A stretch of 64,000 bases of DNA, taken from Caryophanales bacterium UBA4691 (GTDB taxonomy: Bacteria > Bacillota_I > Bacilli_A > RFN20 > CAG-826). The notes beneath the pieces were generated by a model, which saw nothing but the letters and a program-made list of their open reading frames with translations, ran no database searches and was not told the DNA's origin. Below, piece after piece: positions 7,566 through 16,884 of the stretch. Every line of letters starts with the position of its first letter. Position 1 is the first letter of the stretch. The stretch covers positions 41,296 through 105,295 of the forward strand of contig DHKP01000028.1 of NCBI GenBank assembly GCA_002404865.1, read 5' to 3'. The translations under genes and the position numbers were made by a program.

Positions 7566-10500
7566 ATGGACAAGAAAAAAGAAAATTTGTTTACGCGAAT
7601 TTATGGTCACGTTAGCAAAGGCTGGATCATAGGACGAGCTGTGAGCTGCGCTGCAATTGCCGCCTTAATCGTTGCGATAAGCGTTGGCACTTCGATTGCA
7701 AACTCCTATTCGTCTCAGCTCACTGCTTACCTTTGCCCCCCGTTAACGGATGATTCGCAAGTTTCGCAAGCCCAAGCCGCAGGTGCTGAGCTCGCGAAAA
7801 AAGTGGAGCTTGAAGGGGCGACACTACTAAAGAATGATAACAACACCCTTCCACTTTCAAAAACTGACGATAAAAAAGTCAATGTTTTCGGATTCGGATC
7901 TGTCGATTGGTCGTATGGCGGAATTGGAAACGGATGTTCTGGACAAGTGAGACCAGAAAACGATGACCCAAATTCCGTGACTGATTTAATGAAGGCTTTA
8001 AATCGATACGGCATTCAAGCAAATAGCGAATTGCAAAATTTTTATCGTGAATGGTGTGAGCCGGTTAACCTCATTAAGGATCCAAATAACACCGATAGAA
8101 ATTTTGCTGCGACTCTTCGAGAACCTCCAATGAGCCAATACTCTAGTGAGCTATTAGAAAGAGCGAAAGAATATTCTAATGTGGCGATTGCCGTTATTTC
8201 TCGCACTTGTTTTGAAAATACCGACCTTCCTAACACTCAAAGAAAAGCTGGTCCTGGAATGAACGAGGACAATACTCGCCATTATCTAGAAATCTCAACG
8301 GAAGAAGAGGAAATGCTTAGATATTTGGGTTCTAACTACGAGAAGGTCGTTGTTCTAATCAATGCTGGTAACATGATGGAACTTGGCTTTATGGATTCTA
8401 TTCCTGGGCTTGACGCTTGCGTTTATGTCGGCGTTACGGGAACGCAAGCCGCTGCTTCGATTCCTGCTTTACTTTGGGGTGATACTCCTTTCTCTGGGAA
8501 ATTAGTGGATACCGTTCCTTATTCCTTCGACGATATGACTTCGAGCTATTCGAATTGGTTTGGCGCCGTTAGTTACGCAAACGGCGGGCAAGGTGTCGAC
8601 TATGTAGAAGGAATCTATGTAGGCTATAAATGGTTTGAAACCGCCGATAAAGAAGGTGTATGGACAAACGTTGATAATAGTGCCGCCTATGGCGAAAAGG
8701 CAAAAGGATATTACGGGGTTGTCCAATATCCTTTCGGGTACGGCTTATCTTACACAAATTTCGATTGGAAAATCGTTAAGTCTACGCCTGAAGCTGGTGT
8801 CTCAATTGATGAAAACACAAAATTCAAGATTGATGTTGAAGTTACTAATACCGGCAATTTTGCTGGCAAAGACGTCGTAGAAGCTTACGTTACTTTGCCT
8901 TACACAAAAGGCGGGATTGAAAAATCTTATGTCTCATTAGTTGGCTATGCAAAAACCGAGCTTTTGGCGCCTGGGACCTCTCAAACGGTCACCATTGACG
9001 TCGATGCTTATGATTTCCTCTCTTACGATTGCTATGACAAAAATAGCAATGGTTTCAAAGGTTATGAATTAGAGAGCGGCGATTATGAAATCAAACTCAT
9101 GACCGATAGCCATAACATCAAGAAAATCGGAGATGAAGATGCCGTTTTGACATTCAAAGTCGATGACACAATCAAATGCGAAACCGATAAATACACCGGT
9201 GCAACGGTGAAAAACCTTTTCACTGGCGACGAGGCAATTGATGGATTCTCCATCGATGGGATTGAGTCCGACTACAACGCGAATATTCCGTTTATGTCAA
9301 GAAATGACTTTCAGGCTGGCTATTCTTTCCCGAAAAGGACGAATGAAGTCGCTAAAAGATCTTTATCCGATAGAGAGAATAATGCGCTTACTTATTCCGC
9401 TAATAAGGCTAAAGAATGGGATAACGCCACGACTGATGCTTTTGGAAACGAAGTGAATCAAACTAAGCCGACATGGGGCGCAAGTACTAACCTTAAGGTT
9501 GCTGAAAACGGCGTTCCTACTGAACTAGGTTTAGCATTAGGGCAAGACTATAACGACCCTAGATGGGAGGATGTGCTCAATCAAGTGAAATATAGCGAAG
9601 CCGTTTCTTTGGTTTCCAAGTCCCCATCTGGGAATAAAGCGATTGGTTCTATCGGTAAACCGAGGCTTTTAGCTTACGATTCTATGATTCAGATCAAGGG
9701 GTTTGCTGGTAAGCCAAGAGGCACTGGTAACCCATCGACAACGATTTTAGCGATGAGCTATAACAAAAACCTTGCTTATCAATATGCGACAAATTTTGCG
9801 AATGAAATGAACGCGATTGGCGTTCAAGCCGTTTTTGGCCCTGGCATCAATCTCCACCGTTCTCCCTTTGGTGGCAGAAACTTCGAATATTTCTCAGAAG
9901 ACACCTATATGACTGCCGATATGGCTCGCATCATCGTTCGCGGATTGCAGAATTATGGTTGTAGCGTAGAGATGAAGCATCTTGTTTTAAACGAACAAGA
10001 GTCTTGGCGTTATGGGTGTGGCACTTGGCTCACGGAACAGGCGCTTAGAGAAACGTATTTGCGTCCTTTCCAAAGAGTAACCGAAGAAGAAAACCTTTCT
10101 GGGGTGATGACTGCCTTTAACCGCATTGGCTCATTGTGGGTTGGCGGAAGCACTGCTCTTATCACCGGCGTTTTAAGAAACGAATGGGGTTTTAAAGGCT
10201 ATATCGATACTGACTGGACTGAAGGTATTACTGGTACTCCTGATGAACAACTTCGCGCTGGTGGAGAAATCGGAATGGCTCAGGCTTTAGGGGAATCTAT
10301 CGCTTACGATTATGGGGAAGGGGCCGCCTCTGGTCGCTTGCAAAATCGTTTTAGAGATGCTGTCAAGCATGTTTTGTATGGCTGGCTCTCTCCAAAATAT
10401 CAAGCGAGCGTTTATAAACCGGGCGAAGGTGAGAACATCACAACGTCCTTCACCATTCAATCTTGGCAGTGGTGGCAACCATCAATCATTGCGTTAAATT

Positions 10501-10613
10501 GCCTTGTGTATTTCGGTTGCGCGATTTGGTTAGTTTGCTTATTTATGCCATCTAAAAAATACCAAAACAATGATCCGACTGAACCAAATAACGGTAAGAA
10601 GGAGAATGCATAA
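7566..10613 (+). CDS. Membrane-anchored GH3 beta-glucosidase with reversed domain order
   Basis: A 1015-residue glycoside hydrolase family 3 enzyme. A cytoplasmic N-terminus is followed by a membrane helix (WIIGRAVSCAAIAALIVAIS, residues about 20-45). Next come the (alpha/beta)6 sandwich domain (EGATLLKNDNNTLPL, about 75-400), the fibronectin-like segment after FGYGLSYTNFDW, and only then the TIM-barrel catalytic domain (about 650-930) with FGPGINLHRSPFGGRNFEY, the substrate-binding KH pair at 804-805 and the nucleophile Asp 883 in GYIDTDW. A second membrane helix lies near 965-990. Most GH3 enzymes have the barrel first; the reversed order is known from some rumen enzymes. It should act outside the cell on beta-glucosides. 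The start follows AGAAAGG; the TTG at 7506 would translate the G10 tract. Confidence 0.88.
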   Translation: MDKKKENLFTRIYGHVSKGWIIGRAVSCAAIAALIVAISVGTSIANSYSSQLTAYLCPPLTDDSQVSQAQAAGAELAKKVELEGATLLKNDNNTLPLSKTDDKKVNVFGFGSVDWSYGGIGNGCSGQVRPENDDPNSVTDLMKALNRYGIQANSELQNFYREWCEPVNLIKDPNNTDRNFAATLREPPMSQYSSELLERAKEYSNVAIAVISRTCFENTDLPNTQRKAGPGMNEDNTRHYLEISTEEEEMLRYLGSNYEKVVVLINAGNMMELGFMDSIPGLDACVYVGVTGTQAAASIPALLWGDTPFSGKLVDTVPYSFDDMTSSYSNWFGAVSYANGGQGVDYVEGIYVGYKWFETADKEGVWTNVDNSAAYGEKAKGYYGVVQYPFGYGLSYTNFDWKIVKSTPEAGVSIDENTKFKIDVEVTNTGNFAGKDVVEAYVTLPYTKGGIEKSYVSLVGYAKTELLAPGTSQTVTIDVDAYDFLSYDCYDKNSNGFKGYELESGDYEIKLMTDSHNIKKIGDEDAVLTFKVDDTIKCETDKYTGATVKNLFTGDEAIDGFSIDGIESDYNANIPFMSRNDFQAGYSFPKRTNEVAKRSLSDRENNALTYSANKAKEWDNATTDAFGNEVNQTKPTWGASTNLKVAENGVPTELGLALGQDYNDPRWEDVLNQVKYSEAVSLVSKSPSGNKAIGSIGKPRLLAYDSMIQIKGFAGKPRGTGNPSTTILAMSYNKNLAYQYATNFANEMNAIGVQAVFGPGINLHRSPFGGRNFEYFSEDTYMTADMARIIVRGLQNYGCSVEMKHLVLNEQESWRYGCGTWLTEQALRETYLRPFQRVTEEENLSGVMTAFNRIGSLWVGGSTALITGVLRNEWGFKGYIDTDWTEGITGTPDEQLRAGGEIGMAQALGESIAYDYGEGAASGRLQNRFRDAVKHVLYGWLSPKYQASVYKPGEGENITTSFTIQSWQWWQPSIIALNCLVYFGCAIWLVCLFMPSKKYQNNDPTEPNNGKKENA

Positions 10614-10615
10614 TT

Positions 10616-13600
10616 ATGAAAGAGAAAAATAAAAAGTTATCTTTGATCAAAGGCCTATCCATTGGCGCTTTGAGTGTTGCGTTATTGGCGACTGTTGGCA
10701 CAGTCTTCAGCGTCTCTTATTCAAGCTGGCAAAGCTATTACGAAACGATGGTCAAAGAAAAAGAGCAATATGAAAAAGAACACGCTCCAGAAGTGACTAC
10801 GATGAAAGGCATTTCCGTCAAAATTAAAGACGGAGTTGGCTTCTATAAAAACGGAAAGGCGAAAGCAATCAAATCGAATTTCGTGGTTGAAGGCCTATAC
10901 ACAATCGGTAACGAAGTCAATCAACGCGATTACACAGAAGAGCTTTCCGATTATACGATTGAAGCGCCGGAAGACTTTACGGAAAAGGGTGGAGACGTTG
11001 TCTTCCATTATCTGAAGCAAGAGGCGGAAGTCGATGAAAACGGCAATGAGAAAAAGGACGAAGAAGGTAACGTAATCCTTAAGACGGTTTATGATTTCAC
11101 GGAAACCATCACGATTGATTTGGTTGATGTGAAACCGGCCCTAGTATCTATCACTCATAATCCTTACATTGTGGCTTACGCAGAAGGAGACCGGTTTAAT
11201 CGCGATGGCTTAGCCGCAGATATCATCAATAACGATGGTTCGACATATGCGGAGAACGTTTCTCTATCTTTACTATCATTCCCAACGAACCGTTTGACAC
11301 TAGAAACCACAAGTGTAAAAGTCGGTTTCAAGTTTGGAGAGAGTGACGAGGATGTTGCTTATGGCGAAATCCCCGTAAAAGTGATGCCAAAAGACGAATT
11401 TACTAACGGAGAATTAGAATCCTTCACTATTGAAGGAGACAATGTCCTTGAAGCTGGCTCTTCCTTAAATAGTTATAAGCCCTTAGTCTATGGAACCTAT
11501 TCTAGCGGTAATCGGATTCTACTTTCTGAAAGCCAATATAAATTAAGCGGATTAACGGGCGATGCCGAATTTGGGAAAAATTACTTTATTACGATTGCTT
11601 CTACTGAGAACCCCAATATCATTTCCCGGGTTTCTTTGAAAACGATGAAGAATTTGTCAACTAGCGAAGCAACCGTTAGCGGCGCTACAAAATATGAAGG
11701 GTATGTCAAAGATTTCGACAACAATGACTATATCGAATTCGCTTATAACTCTGAGAAAGAAGAAGTGGTTAAATTCATCCTTGATATGTCGAATGGTTTC
11801 TTTGAGTTTGCGAATAACAAGTTTGTTACCAAAGGCATCGATTTCAGCGACTTCGCTTATATTTCGATTAACGGCAACATCAAAGATACTTCCTTTACCT
11901 TCTTAGGAGGGGGCGCCTTCGATTACTTATCGGATGCGTATGCTAATTATCAAAAAGTGGAATTAGGCGCCTATAGAATAAAAAAGGGAGAAAACAAAAT
12001 CCGCGTTACTTTCAAAGAAAGCAACACAGGTAAAACCTCCGCTTTCGGCGAATATGTCGCAGGTGCGATTTCGAAACTCACGATCACTCCTAATTCAAGC
12101 TCGCAAGAACATTCTATTTTCGGCGAATATTTTAACGAAAACGCTAATCCGACTCTCTCCATCAGCCAAAACACAACTTGGAACAATGATTTGGCTTGGG
12201 TTTACGCTTCTACTAGCGATGGCGAATACACTTATTTCTATTCGTGCAAACCAGGCAGTAGCAATGTTTCAATCATTAAATATGACTTGAATTCAAATCG
12301 TGTTGTAGCGAGTTCTGCTTTCTTTACTTTACTCAATGAAGACCATACGCCTTTGTTTATTAAGGATGGCTATATCTACACCACAAATAATGACGGCATG
12401 TTCTTGCGCCTACCGATTTCATTCATTGGCTTTGGCACAGCGAAATTCGAAGTTTTGCCAAAACTTGCATTTGAAAATGTCGCCGATAATAAGAAGATAA
12501 AATCCGCCTATTTCAATCAAAGTACAAGACAATACGCTCTTCTACTTGATAGCGGCCTAAGCTATTTTGATGCGAACGGTAAGCATTTGTATGGTGCCAA
12601 ATCGTTTAAAAATGGCGTGAAGGTCACTGGTGACGATAGTTATCTTTATGTGTTTACGAATAAGAGCAATGGTGCGATTTCTCCTTCTATCCAAATTTAT
12701 AATTGGGCAGGCGAACCAATAAAAACCATTAACCCAACAAACACAATCGAAACGATGGGAATAGAAAAAGAGAAGAAAGGCAGCACAAATGTCCAATCCA
12801 TTGTTGCCATGAACGGAAACCTATATTTCACGATGGTTCGTTGGTCGGGTGGCAACAATTCAAGCGTATACAAAATTACGGCTGCCGGTGAAAGCGGGGC
12901 GTCTGAATCAGTAGAACGCTTGGGCTTATACGAATATATCTCTTCTTGCACCCAAAAAGACGTTTCCCCAAAATTCAATTCTTCCCTTTTCTCCGATAAA
13001 GTGGTGCAAAGCCAAATGGATATGTACGCTCATGGCATTTGCTCGGACGAAGAAAATCTCTACATTACGACAAATGTTGTATCAGGAGATACTGTAGTGA
13101 AAAAATTTAGCCTCGCTACAGGCGAATACTTGGGCAAAACGGCATCATTCAAAAGAAAAGAAATATGGGCGAATTCCGATTACCTTATGTACAAAGATGG
13201 CTATGTCTACGTATTCTCTGATGATGGCGTTAGACGTGTCAACGCTAGTGATATCACTGTCGATAACGCGCCTTCTTTTGAAACAAACGCCCTTACGATT
13301 GAAGGTATCGATGGGGCAAAAGCAGGCGCCTACAATGCAACCGTCAACAAGATGGCGATTATGGCAAACGGCAAGCTCAATATTATTGGTGGCAAATCGC
13401 TAAAGGTCGAGAAATCCGTTTCTGCTTCAAGCGGCTTAGGAATGGCTAGCGACGCGAATTATATTTACGTCTTCTTTGAGGAGAAGGCGGTGGGTGTGAC
13501 TGCAAAATTCTCCGTTTATGATTGGTCCGGGAATTTGATTAAGGCAAATCAAGAAATCAAAGGCATCTCTAGTGAAGTCATAACAGCAAGCAACAATGTT

Positions 13601-13705
13601 CAAGGAATGGCCATGGTTAATGGCGAATGCTATTTCATGGTCAGCCGTTGGGATGTTAAGAGCCAAATCGCAAAAGTTACTTTCGACACATCTATTCTTG
13701 GCTAA
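10616..13705 (+). CDS. Large secreted or membrane-anchored protein with Ig-like and propeller-like repeats
   Basis: A 1029-residue protein of unknown function, starting 2 bases after the GH3 stop and surely co-transcribed. Residues 10-35 form one membrane helix or signal anchor (GLSIGALSVALLATVGTVFS). The first half (about 60-400) looks like bacterial Ig-like strands rich in Gly/Asp and threonine; the second half repeats a motif of the type YLYVFTNKSNG, IQIYNWAGEPIKTI and, near the end, SVYDWSGNLIKAN, each followed by GMAMVNGECYFMVSRW-like strands, as in beta-propellers. No catalytic motif is recognisable. Its place behind a surface glycosidase suggests a sugar-binding or surface partner, which is inference. 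Confidence 0.8.
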   Translation: MKEKNKKLSLIKGLSIGALSVALLATVGTVFSVSYSSWQSYYETMVKEKEQYEKEHAPEVTTMKGISVKIKDGVGFYKNGKAKAIKSNFVVEGLYTIGNEVNQRDYTEELSDYTIEAPEDFTEKGGDVVFHYLKQEAEVDENGNEKKDEEGNVILKTVYDFTETITIDLVDVKPALVSITHNPYIVAYAEGDRFNRDGLAADIINNDGSTYAENVSLSLLSFPTNRLTLETTSVKVGFKFGESDEDVAYGEIPVKVMPKDEFTNGELESFTIEGDNVLEAGSSLNSYKPLVYGTYSSGNRILLSESQYKLSGLTGDAEFGKNYFITIASTENPNIISRVSLKTMKNLSTSEATVSGATKYEGYVKDFDNNDYIEFAYNSEKEEVVKFILDMSNGFFEFANNKFVTKGIDFSDFAYISINGNIKDTSFTFLGGGAFDYLSDAYANYQKVELGAYRIKKGENKIRVTFKESNTGKTSAFGEYVAGAISKLTITPNSSSQEHSIFGEYFNENANPTLSISQNTTWNNDLAWVYASTSDGEYTYFYSCKPGSSNVSIIKYDLNSNRVVASSAFFTLLNEDHTPLFIKDGYIYTTNNDGMFLRLPISFIGFGTAKFEVLPKLAFENVADNKKIKSAYFNQSTRQYALLLDSGLSYFDANGKHLYGAKSFKNGVKVTGDDSYLYVFTNKSNGAISPSIQIYNWAGEPIKTINPTNTIETMGIEKEKKGSTNVQSIVAMNGNLYFTMVRWSGGNNSSVYKITAAGESGASESVERLGLYEYISSCTQKDVSPKFNSSLFSDKVVQSQMDMYAHGICSDEENLYITTNVVSGDTVVKKFSLATGEYLGKTASFKRKEIWANSDYLMYKDGYVYVFSDDGVRRVNASDITVDNAPSFETNALTIEGIDGAKAGAYNATVNKMAIMANGKLNIIGGKSLKVEKSVSASSGLGMASDANYIYVFFEEKAVGVTAKFSVYDWSGNLIKANQEIKGISSEVITASNNVQGMAMVNGECYFMVSRWDVKSQIAKVTFDTSILG

Positions 13706-13718
13706 TAAGCCATAAACA

Positions 13719-13760
13719 AAAGGTTGCTAATGACATTTTGCTTCTTAGCAACCTTTTTCT
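13719..13760 (+). terminator. Terminator of the GH3 operon
   Basis: AAAGGTTGCTAA pairs with TTAGCAACCTTT across a 14-base loop and is followed by TTTTTCT. Confidence 0.9.
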
Positions 13761-13904
13761 GGCTCTGTGAAATCTAATGGGGATGGTGTGAATGAGACTT
13801 GCCAAATCTAAAGTAATCATTGGGGACGGTTATTTCTAATAATCCCAATAAATGCTACAAAGCTTTTACCAGTGTTTTTAGCGATTTTGTTTAAGCAATA
13901 GCTA

Positions 13905-14108
13905 CTATATCTTTGCTTTATATCCAACGTCTTCAATTGCTTTGATGAGCTTTTCGTTTGGAATGCCTTTGCTTAAATCAACAATCGCTTGTTTGTCTTT
14001 TAGCGATACGCTTGCGTTAACGACCCCATCAACGCTTTCTAATGCACTTTTTACGTGACTCACGCAGTGCTCGCACATCATTCCTTCAATAGTGATTTCA
14101 ACTTTCAT
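13905..14108 (-). CDS. copZ: Nested CopZ copper chaperone made from an internal start in copA
   Basis: Inside the 3' end of copA, in the same frame, AAGGAG stands 8 bases before an ATG at 14108. Starting there yields exactly 67 residues, the usual length of CopZ, with the MxCxxC copper site EGMMCEHCVSH and the fold-typical ending DVGYKAKI. This predicts two products from one frame: CopA carrying a tethered chaperone, and free CopZ that can hand copper to CopA and CsoR. E. coli makes a comparable pair from copA by frameshifting. That ribosomes use the internal site is inference. Confidence 0.65.
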   Translation of the reverse strand: MKVEITIEGMMCEHCVSHVKSALESVDGVVNASVSLKDKQAIVDLSKGIPNEKLIKAIEDVGYKAKI

Positions 14109-16493
14109 GTTTTTATTCTCCTTATCAATGCTATTCATTATTATTGGGCATGCCTCATTCGTTAAAAACGAGGGCAATGGCTTTGGATTTTTCTTGCGGT
14201 CTCTATCTTTATATGGATTAAACAAATTTAATCGCAAGGCATTTAAAACAACCGTGACGCTAGATAAGCTCATCGCGGCAGCGCCCATCCAAGGACGTAA
14301 CTTCGCTAAGCCAAACGCTGAGAATACGCCTGCGGCGATAGGGATCATAATTAAGTTATAAATAAACGCCCAGAAAAGATTCTCTTTTATATTATGGTAC
14401 GTGGCTTTTGAAATCCGAATTGCCGCAACGGCGTCCATTAAGCTGGATTTCATTAAGACGATATCGCTAGAATCGATAGCAATGTCGCTTCCTGCTCCGA
14501 TGGCGATACCAACATCCGCCTCTGTTAAAGAAACCGCATCGTTAATGCCGTCTCCTATCATCGCGACTTTGCCGTTTTCTTTAAGGCGCTTTATTACGTT
14601 TTGCTTATCTATTGGTAAACAAGAAGCGATAACGCCTTTAATGCCGACTTCCATAGCGATGGAACGCGCGGTTATTTCGTTATCCCCTGTTAGCATAACC
14701 GGAGTAATTCCCATTTCCATAAATTCTTTGATGGCAATTTTGGAATCTTCTTTGATGACGTCGCTGACGGCAATCACACCAAGGAAATGCTTGTTTTTTG
14801 CAAATAATAGAGGGGTTTTTCCTTCTAGCGACAAATTATCAATCATTGCTTGCTCTTTTACGCCGATAATTCCTTTTTCCTTAAAAAAGAGCGGAGATCC
14901 AGCAAGATATTCATCATTTCCGATAGAAGCGAGTAATCCGCTTCCAGGTAAGTTTTGAAAGGCATTCGTTTTTAATAAAGCGATGTTTCTTTCTTTCGCT
15001 TCTTCCTTGACGGCGATAGCGAGAGGATGAGAAGAATTCGCTTCAATGGAGGCGGCGATTTGCAAGAGATCGAACTCGATAACTTGACTAGGAATGATAT
15101 TGGTTACTTTTGGTTTCCCTTGCGTGATGGTCCCTGTTTTATCCAAAACGACGAAATCGATTTTACCCGCTTCTTCTAGAGCCCGTGCGTTTTTGAATAA
15201 GATCCCTTTTCTTGCCGCTAAGCCGTTTCCAACCATAATTGCGACTGGTGTAGCAAGCCCTAAAGCACATGGGCAAGAGATAACAAGGATTGAAATCGCT
15301 CTTTCTAGGGAATAAGAAAGAAGCGTTACCTCATCCAATGAGCTTACGAAATTTTGCCCAAAAATCATCCAGAAAATGAAAGTGATCAAAGAGACTAACA
15401 AAACGATTGGGACGAATATTCCTGCAATTTTGTCAGTAATCTCGGATATCTTTGTTTTTGTGCCGCTAGAAGCTTCTACCATCTTAATGATTTGGCTTAA
15501 TGTTGTCTCTTCTCCTACGCGCGTTGCTTCGCAGATGAGTGCTCCGTTTTGGTTGATGGTCGCGGTACTTACTTTATCGCCTATTTTTTTATCTACTGGC
15601 AAAGATTCCCCTGTTAGAGGCGATTCGTCAACTGCGCTTTCGCCCTTTTTGATCGTTCCGTCTACTGGAATGCTTTCCCCAGGTTTCACTAAGAAAAGGT
15701 CGCCAACTTTTAAAGAACTTGCTAAAACAGTTTTTTCTTCATCATCGATCAATAGATGCGCTTCTTTTGGCGCTAAATCGAGCAGGCCTTTTAAGGCGCT
15801 TGTGGTTTTGCCTTTGCTATAGGATTCAAGCGTTTTTCCAATCGTAATTAAGGCTGGAACCATACCGCTTGTTTCAAAAGAGAGGTTCATCGCATCCCTC
15901 ATTAAAGAATTCATATTCATGCTTAGGGCATCTCTACCCATCAAGTAGAGCATCGCAACGCTATAAATCCAAGCGATCCCTGAGCCTAGCATCACAAGCG
16001 TATCCATATTTGGAGAACGACGGTATAGCGCTTTTGATCCAGATAAGAAGAATTCATGATTAATGAGCATAATCGCTAAAGACAAAAGCATCTCGGTTAA
16101 GCCTAGATAGATTGGATTGTCATTAAAAACGCCTAATGGCCAGCTTAACATATATCCCGTCCCTAAATAAAATAGAGGAACGAGTAAAATGAATGAGGCG
16201 ATTAGTCGTTTTGCTAGCAGCGGCGTTTCTTTATCGAGAAAGCGATCATCTTCGATTGATGTTTTTTCCTCTTTCCTATTTGCTAGGGTAGCCTTATACC
16301 CGGCTTTTTGAATCGCTTCGATGATTAAAGAAGGGGTAGCAGGGCCTTTGTAGCTAACTAACATTGAGTTCATAAGAAGATTCACGGAGACGTCAGTGAC
16401 GCCTTTTACGCTTTTGGCGGCCCTTTCTACTGCGTTAGCGCAACTAGCGCAGCTCATTCCGCTAATATCGTATTTCTCGTTTTCCATAATCAT
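13905..16493 (-). CDS. copA: Copper-transporting P-type ATPase with C-terminal CopZ-like domain
   Basis: An 862-residue P1B-type ATPase exporting Cu(I) across the membrane. In order: an N-terminal metal-binding domain (ISGMSCASCANAVE), membrane helices, the actuator TGES loop, the metal-binding CPC in SCPCALGLATPVA, the phosphorylation site DKTGT, SSHPLA, and the hinge GDGINDAVSL. The last 67 residues are a second heavy-metal-associated domain (EGMMCEHCVSHV) that matches stand-alone CopZ chaperones. An extra metal domain after the last helices is unusual. The gene overlaps csoR by the ATGA junction, forming a copper-sensing operon with an operator upstream of csoR. Confidence 0.93.
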   Translation of the reverse strand: MIMENEKYDISGMSCASCANAVERAAKSVKGVTDVSVNLLMNSMLVSYKGPATPSLIIEAIQKAGYKATLANRKEEKTSIEDDRFLDKETPLLAKRLIASFILLVPLFYLGTGYMLSWPLGVFNDNPIYLGLTEMLLSLAIMLINHEFFLSGSKALYRRSPNMDTLVMLGSGIAWIYSVAMLYLMGRDALSMNMNSLMRDAMNLSFETSGMVPALITIGKTLESYSKGKTTSALKGLLDLAPKEAHLLIDDEEKTVLASSLKVGDLFLVKPGESIPVDGTIKKGESAVDESPLTGESLPVDKKIGDKVSTATINQNGALICEATRVGEETTLSQIIKMVEASSGTKTKISEITDKIAGIFVPIVLLVSLITFIFWMIFGQNFVSSLDEVTLLSYSLERAISILVISCPCALGLATPVAIMVGNGLAARKGILFKNARALEEAGKIDFVVLDKTGTITQGKPKVTNIIPSQVIEFDLLQIAASIEANSSHPLAIAVKEEAKERNIALLKTNAFQNLPGSGLLASIGNDEYLAGSPLFFKEKGIIGVKEQAMIDNLSLEGKTPLLFAKNKHFLGVIAVSDVIKEDSKIAIKEFMEMGITPVMLTGDNEITARSIAMEVGIKGVIASCLPIDKQNVIKRLKENGKVAMIGDGINDAVSLTEADVGIAIGAGSDIAIDSSDIVLMKSSLMDAVAAIRISKATYHNIKENLFWAFIYNLIMIPIAAGVFSAFGLAKLRPWMGAAAMSLSSVTVVLNALRLNLFNPYKDRDRKKNPKPLPSFLTNEACPIIMNSIDKENKNMKVEITIEGMMCEHCVSHVKSALESVDGVVNASVSLKDKQAIVDLSKGIPNEKLIKAIEDVGYKAKI

Positions 16494-16786
16494 TGTAGCC
16501 TCTTAATGATTTCAAACACTTCGTCAATCGCCTCGTCTTTGCCTTCGAGGACGCTTTCTTTTACACATGTGTTCATATGCGTTTTCAAAATGAGATATCC
16601 AACCGACTTAAGCGCTTTTTCAATCGCGGCGATTTGGTTTAAGATATCTCCGCAATAACGGTTCTCATCGAGCATTTTCCCGATTCCCTTCATTTGCCCA
16701 ACGAGGCGATTAACCCTTGTTTTTAATGCTTTAAGTTCACTAGGATCCCGTTCCCTAATGCGACTATGTTGGTGACAGCACTCCAT
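16490..16786 (-). CDS. csoR: Copper-sensing repressor CsoR
   Basis: A 98-residue all-helical repressor of the CsoR/RcnR family, which leaves DNA when it binds Cu(I). The copper ligands are in place: Cys45 (NRYCGDIL), His70 and Cys74 (LKTHMNTCV). The N-terminal extension MECCHQH adds further possible metal ligands. It is the first gene of the copper operon and faces a matching operator in its leader. The stop overlaps the copA start. Confidence 0.93.
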   Translation of the reverse strand: MECCHQHSRIRERDPSELKALKTRVNRLVGQMKGIGKMLDENRYCGDILNQIAAIEKALKSVGYLILKTHMNTCVKESVLEGKDEAIDEVFEIIKRLQ

Positions 16787-16813
16787 AAAATTATCTCCCT
16801 TTCAGGCAATAAA

Positions 16814-16836
16814 ATATACCCTATGGGGGTATATAT
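16814..16836 (-). promoter_or_regulatory. CsoR operator
   Basis: A pseudo-palindrome of the type ATATACCC-TAT-GGGGGTATAT lies 28 bases upstream of csoR. GC-rich centres flanked by TATAC/GTATA are characteristic of CsoR sites. It would place the csoR-copA operon, and possibly the divergent phosphatase gene, under copper control. Confidence 0.75.
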
Positions 16837-16884
16837 CAAGCAAGATGCTTTATTCATCATTTCCCAATGAGTAAAATAGGTGCC

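Noticed and set aside
15376..15822. Long open frames on the strand opposite copA and other genes
   Set aside because: They mirror conserved coding regions, lack ribosome sites and give no recognisable protein; such shadows are expected opposite real genes.
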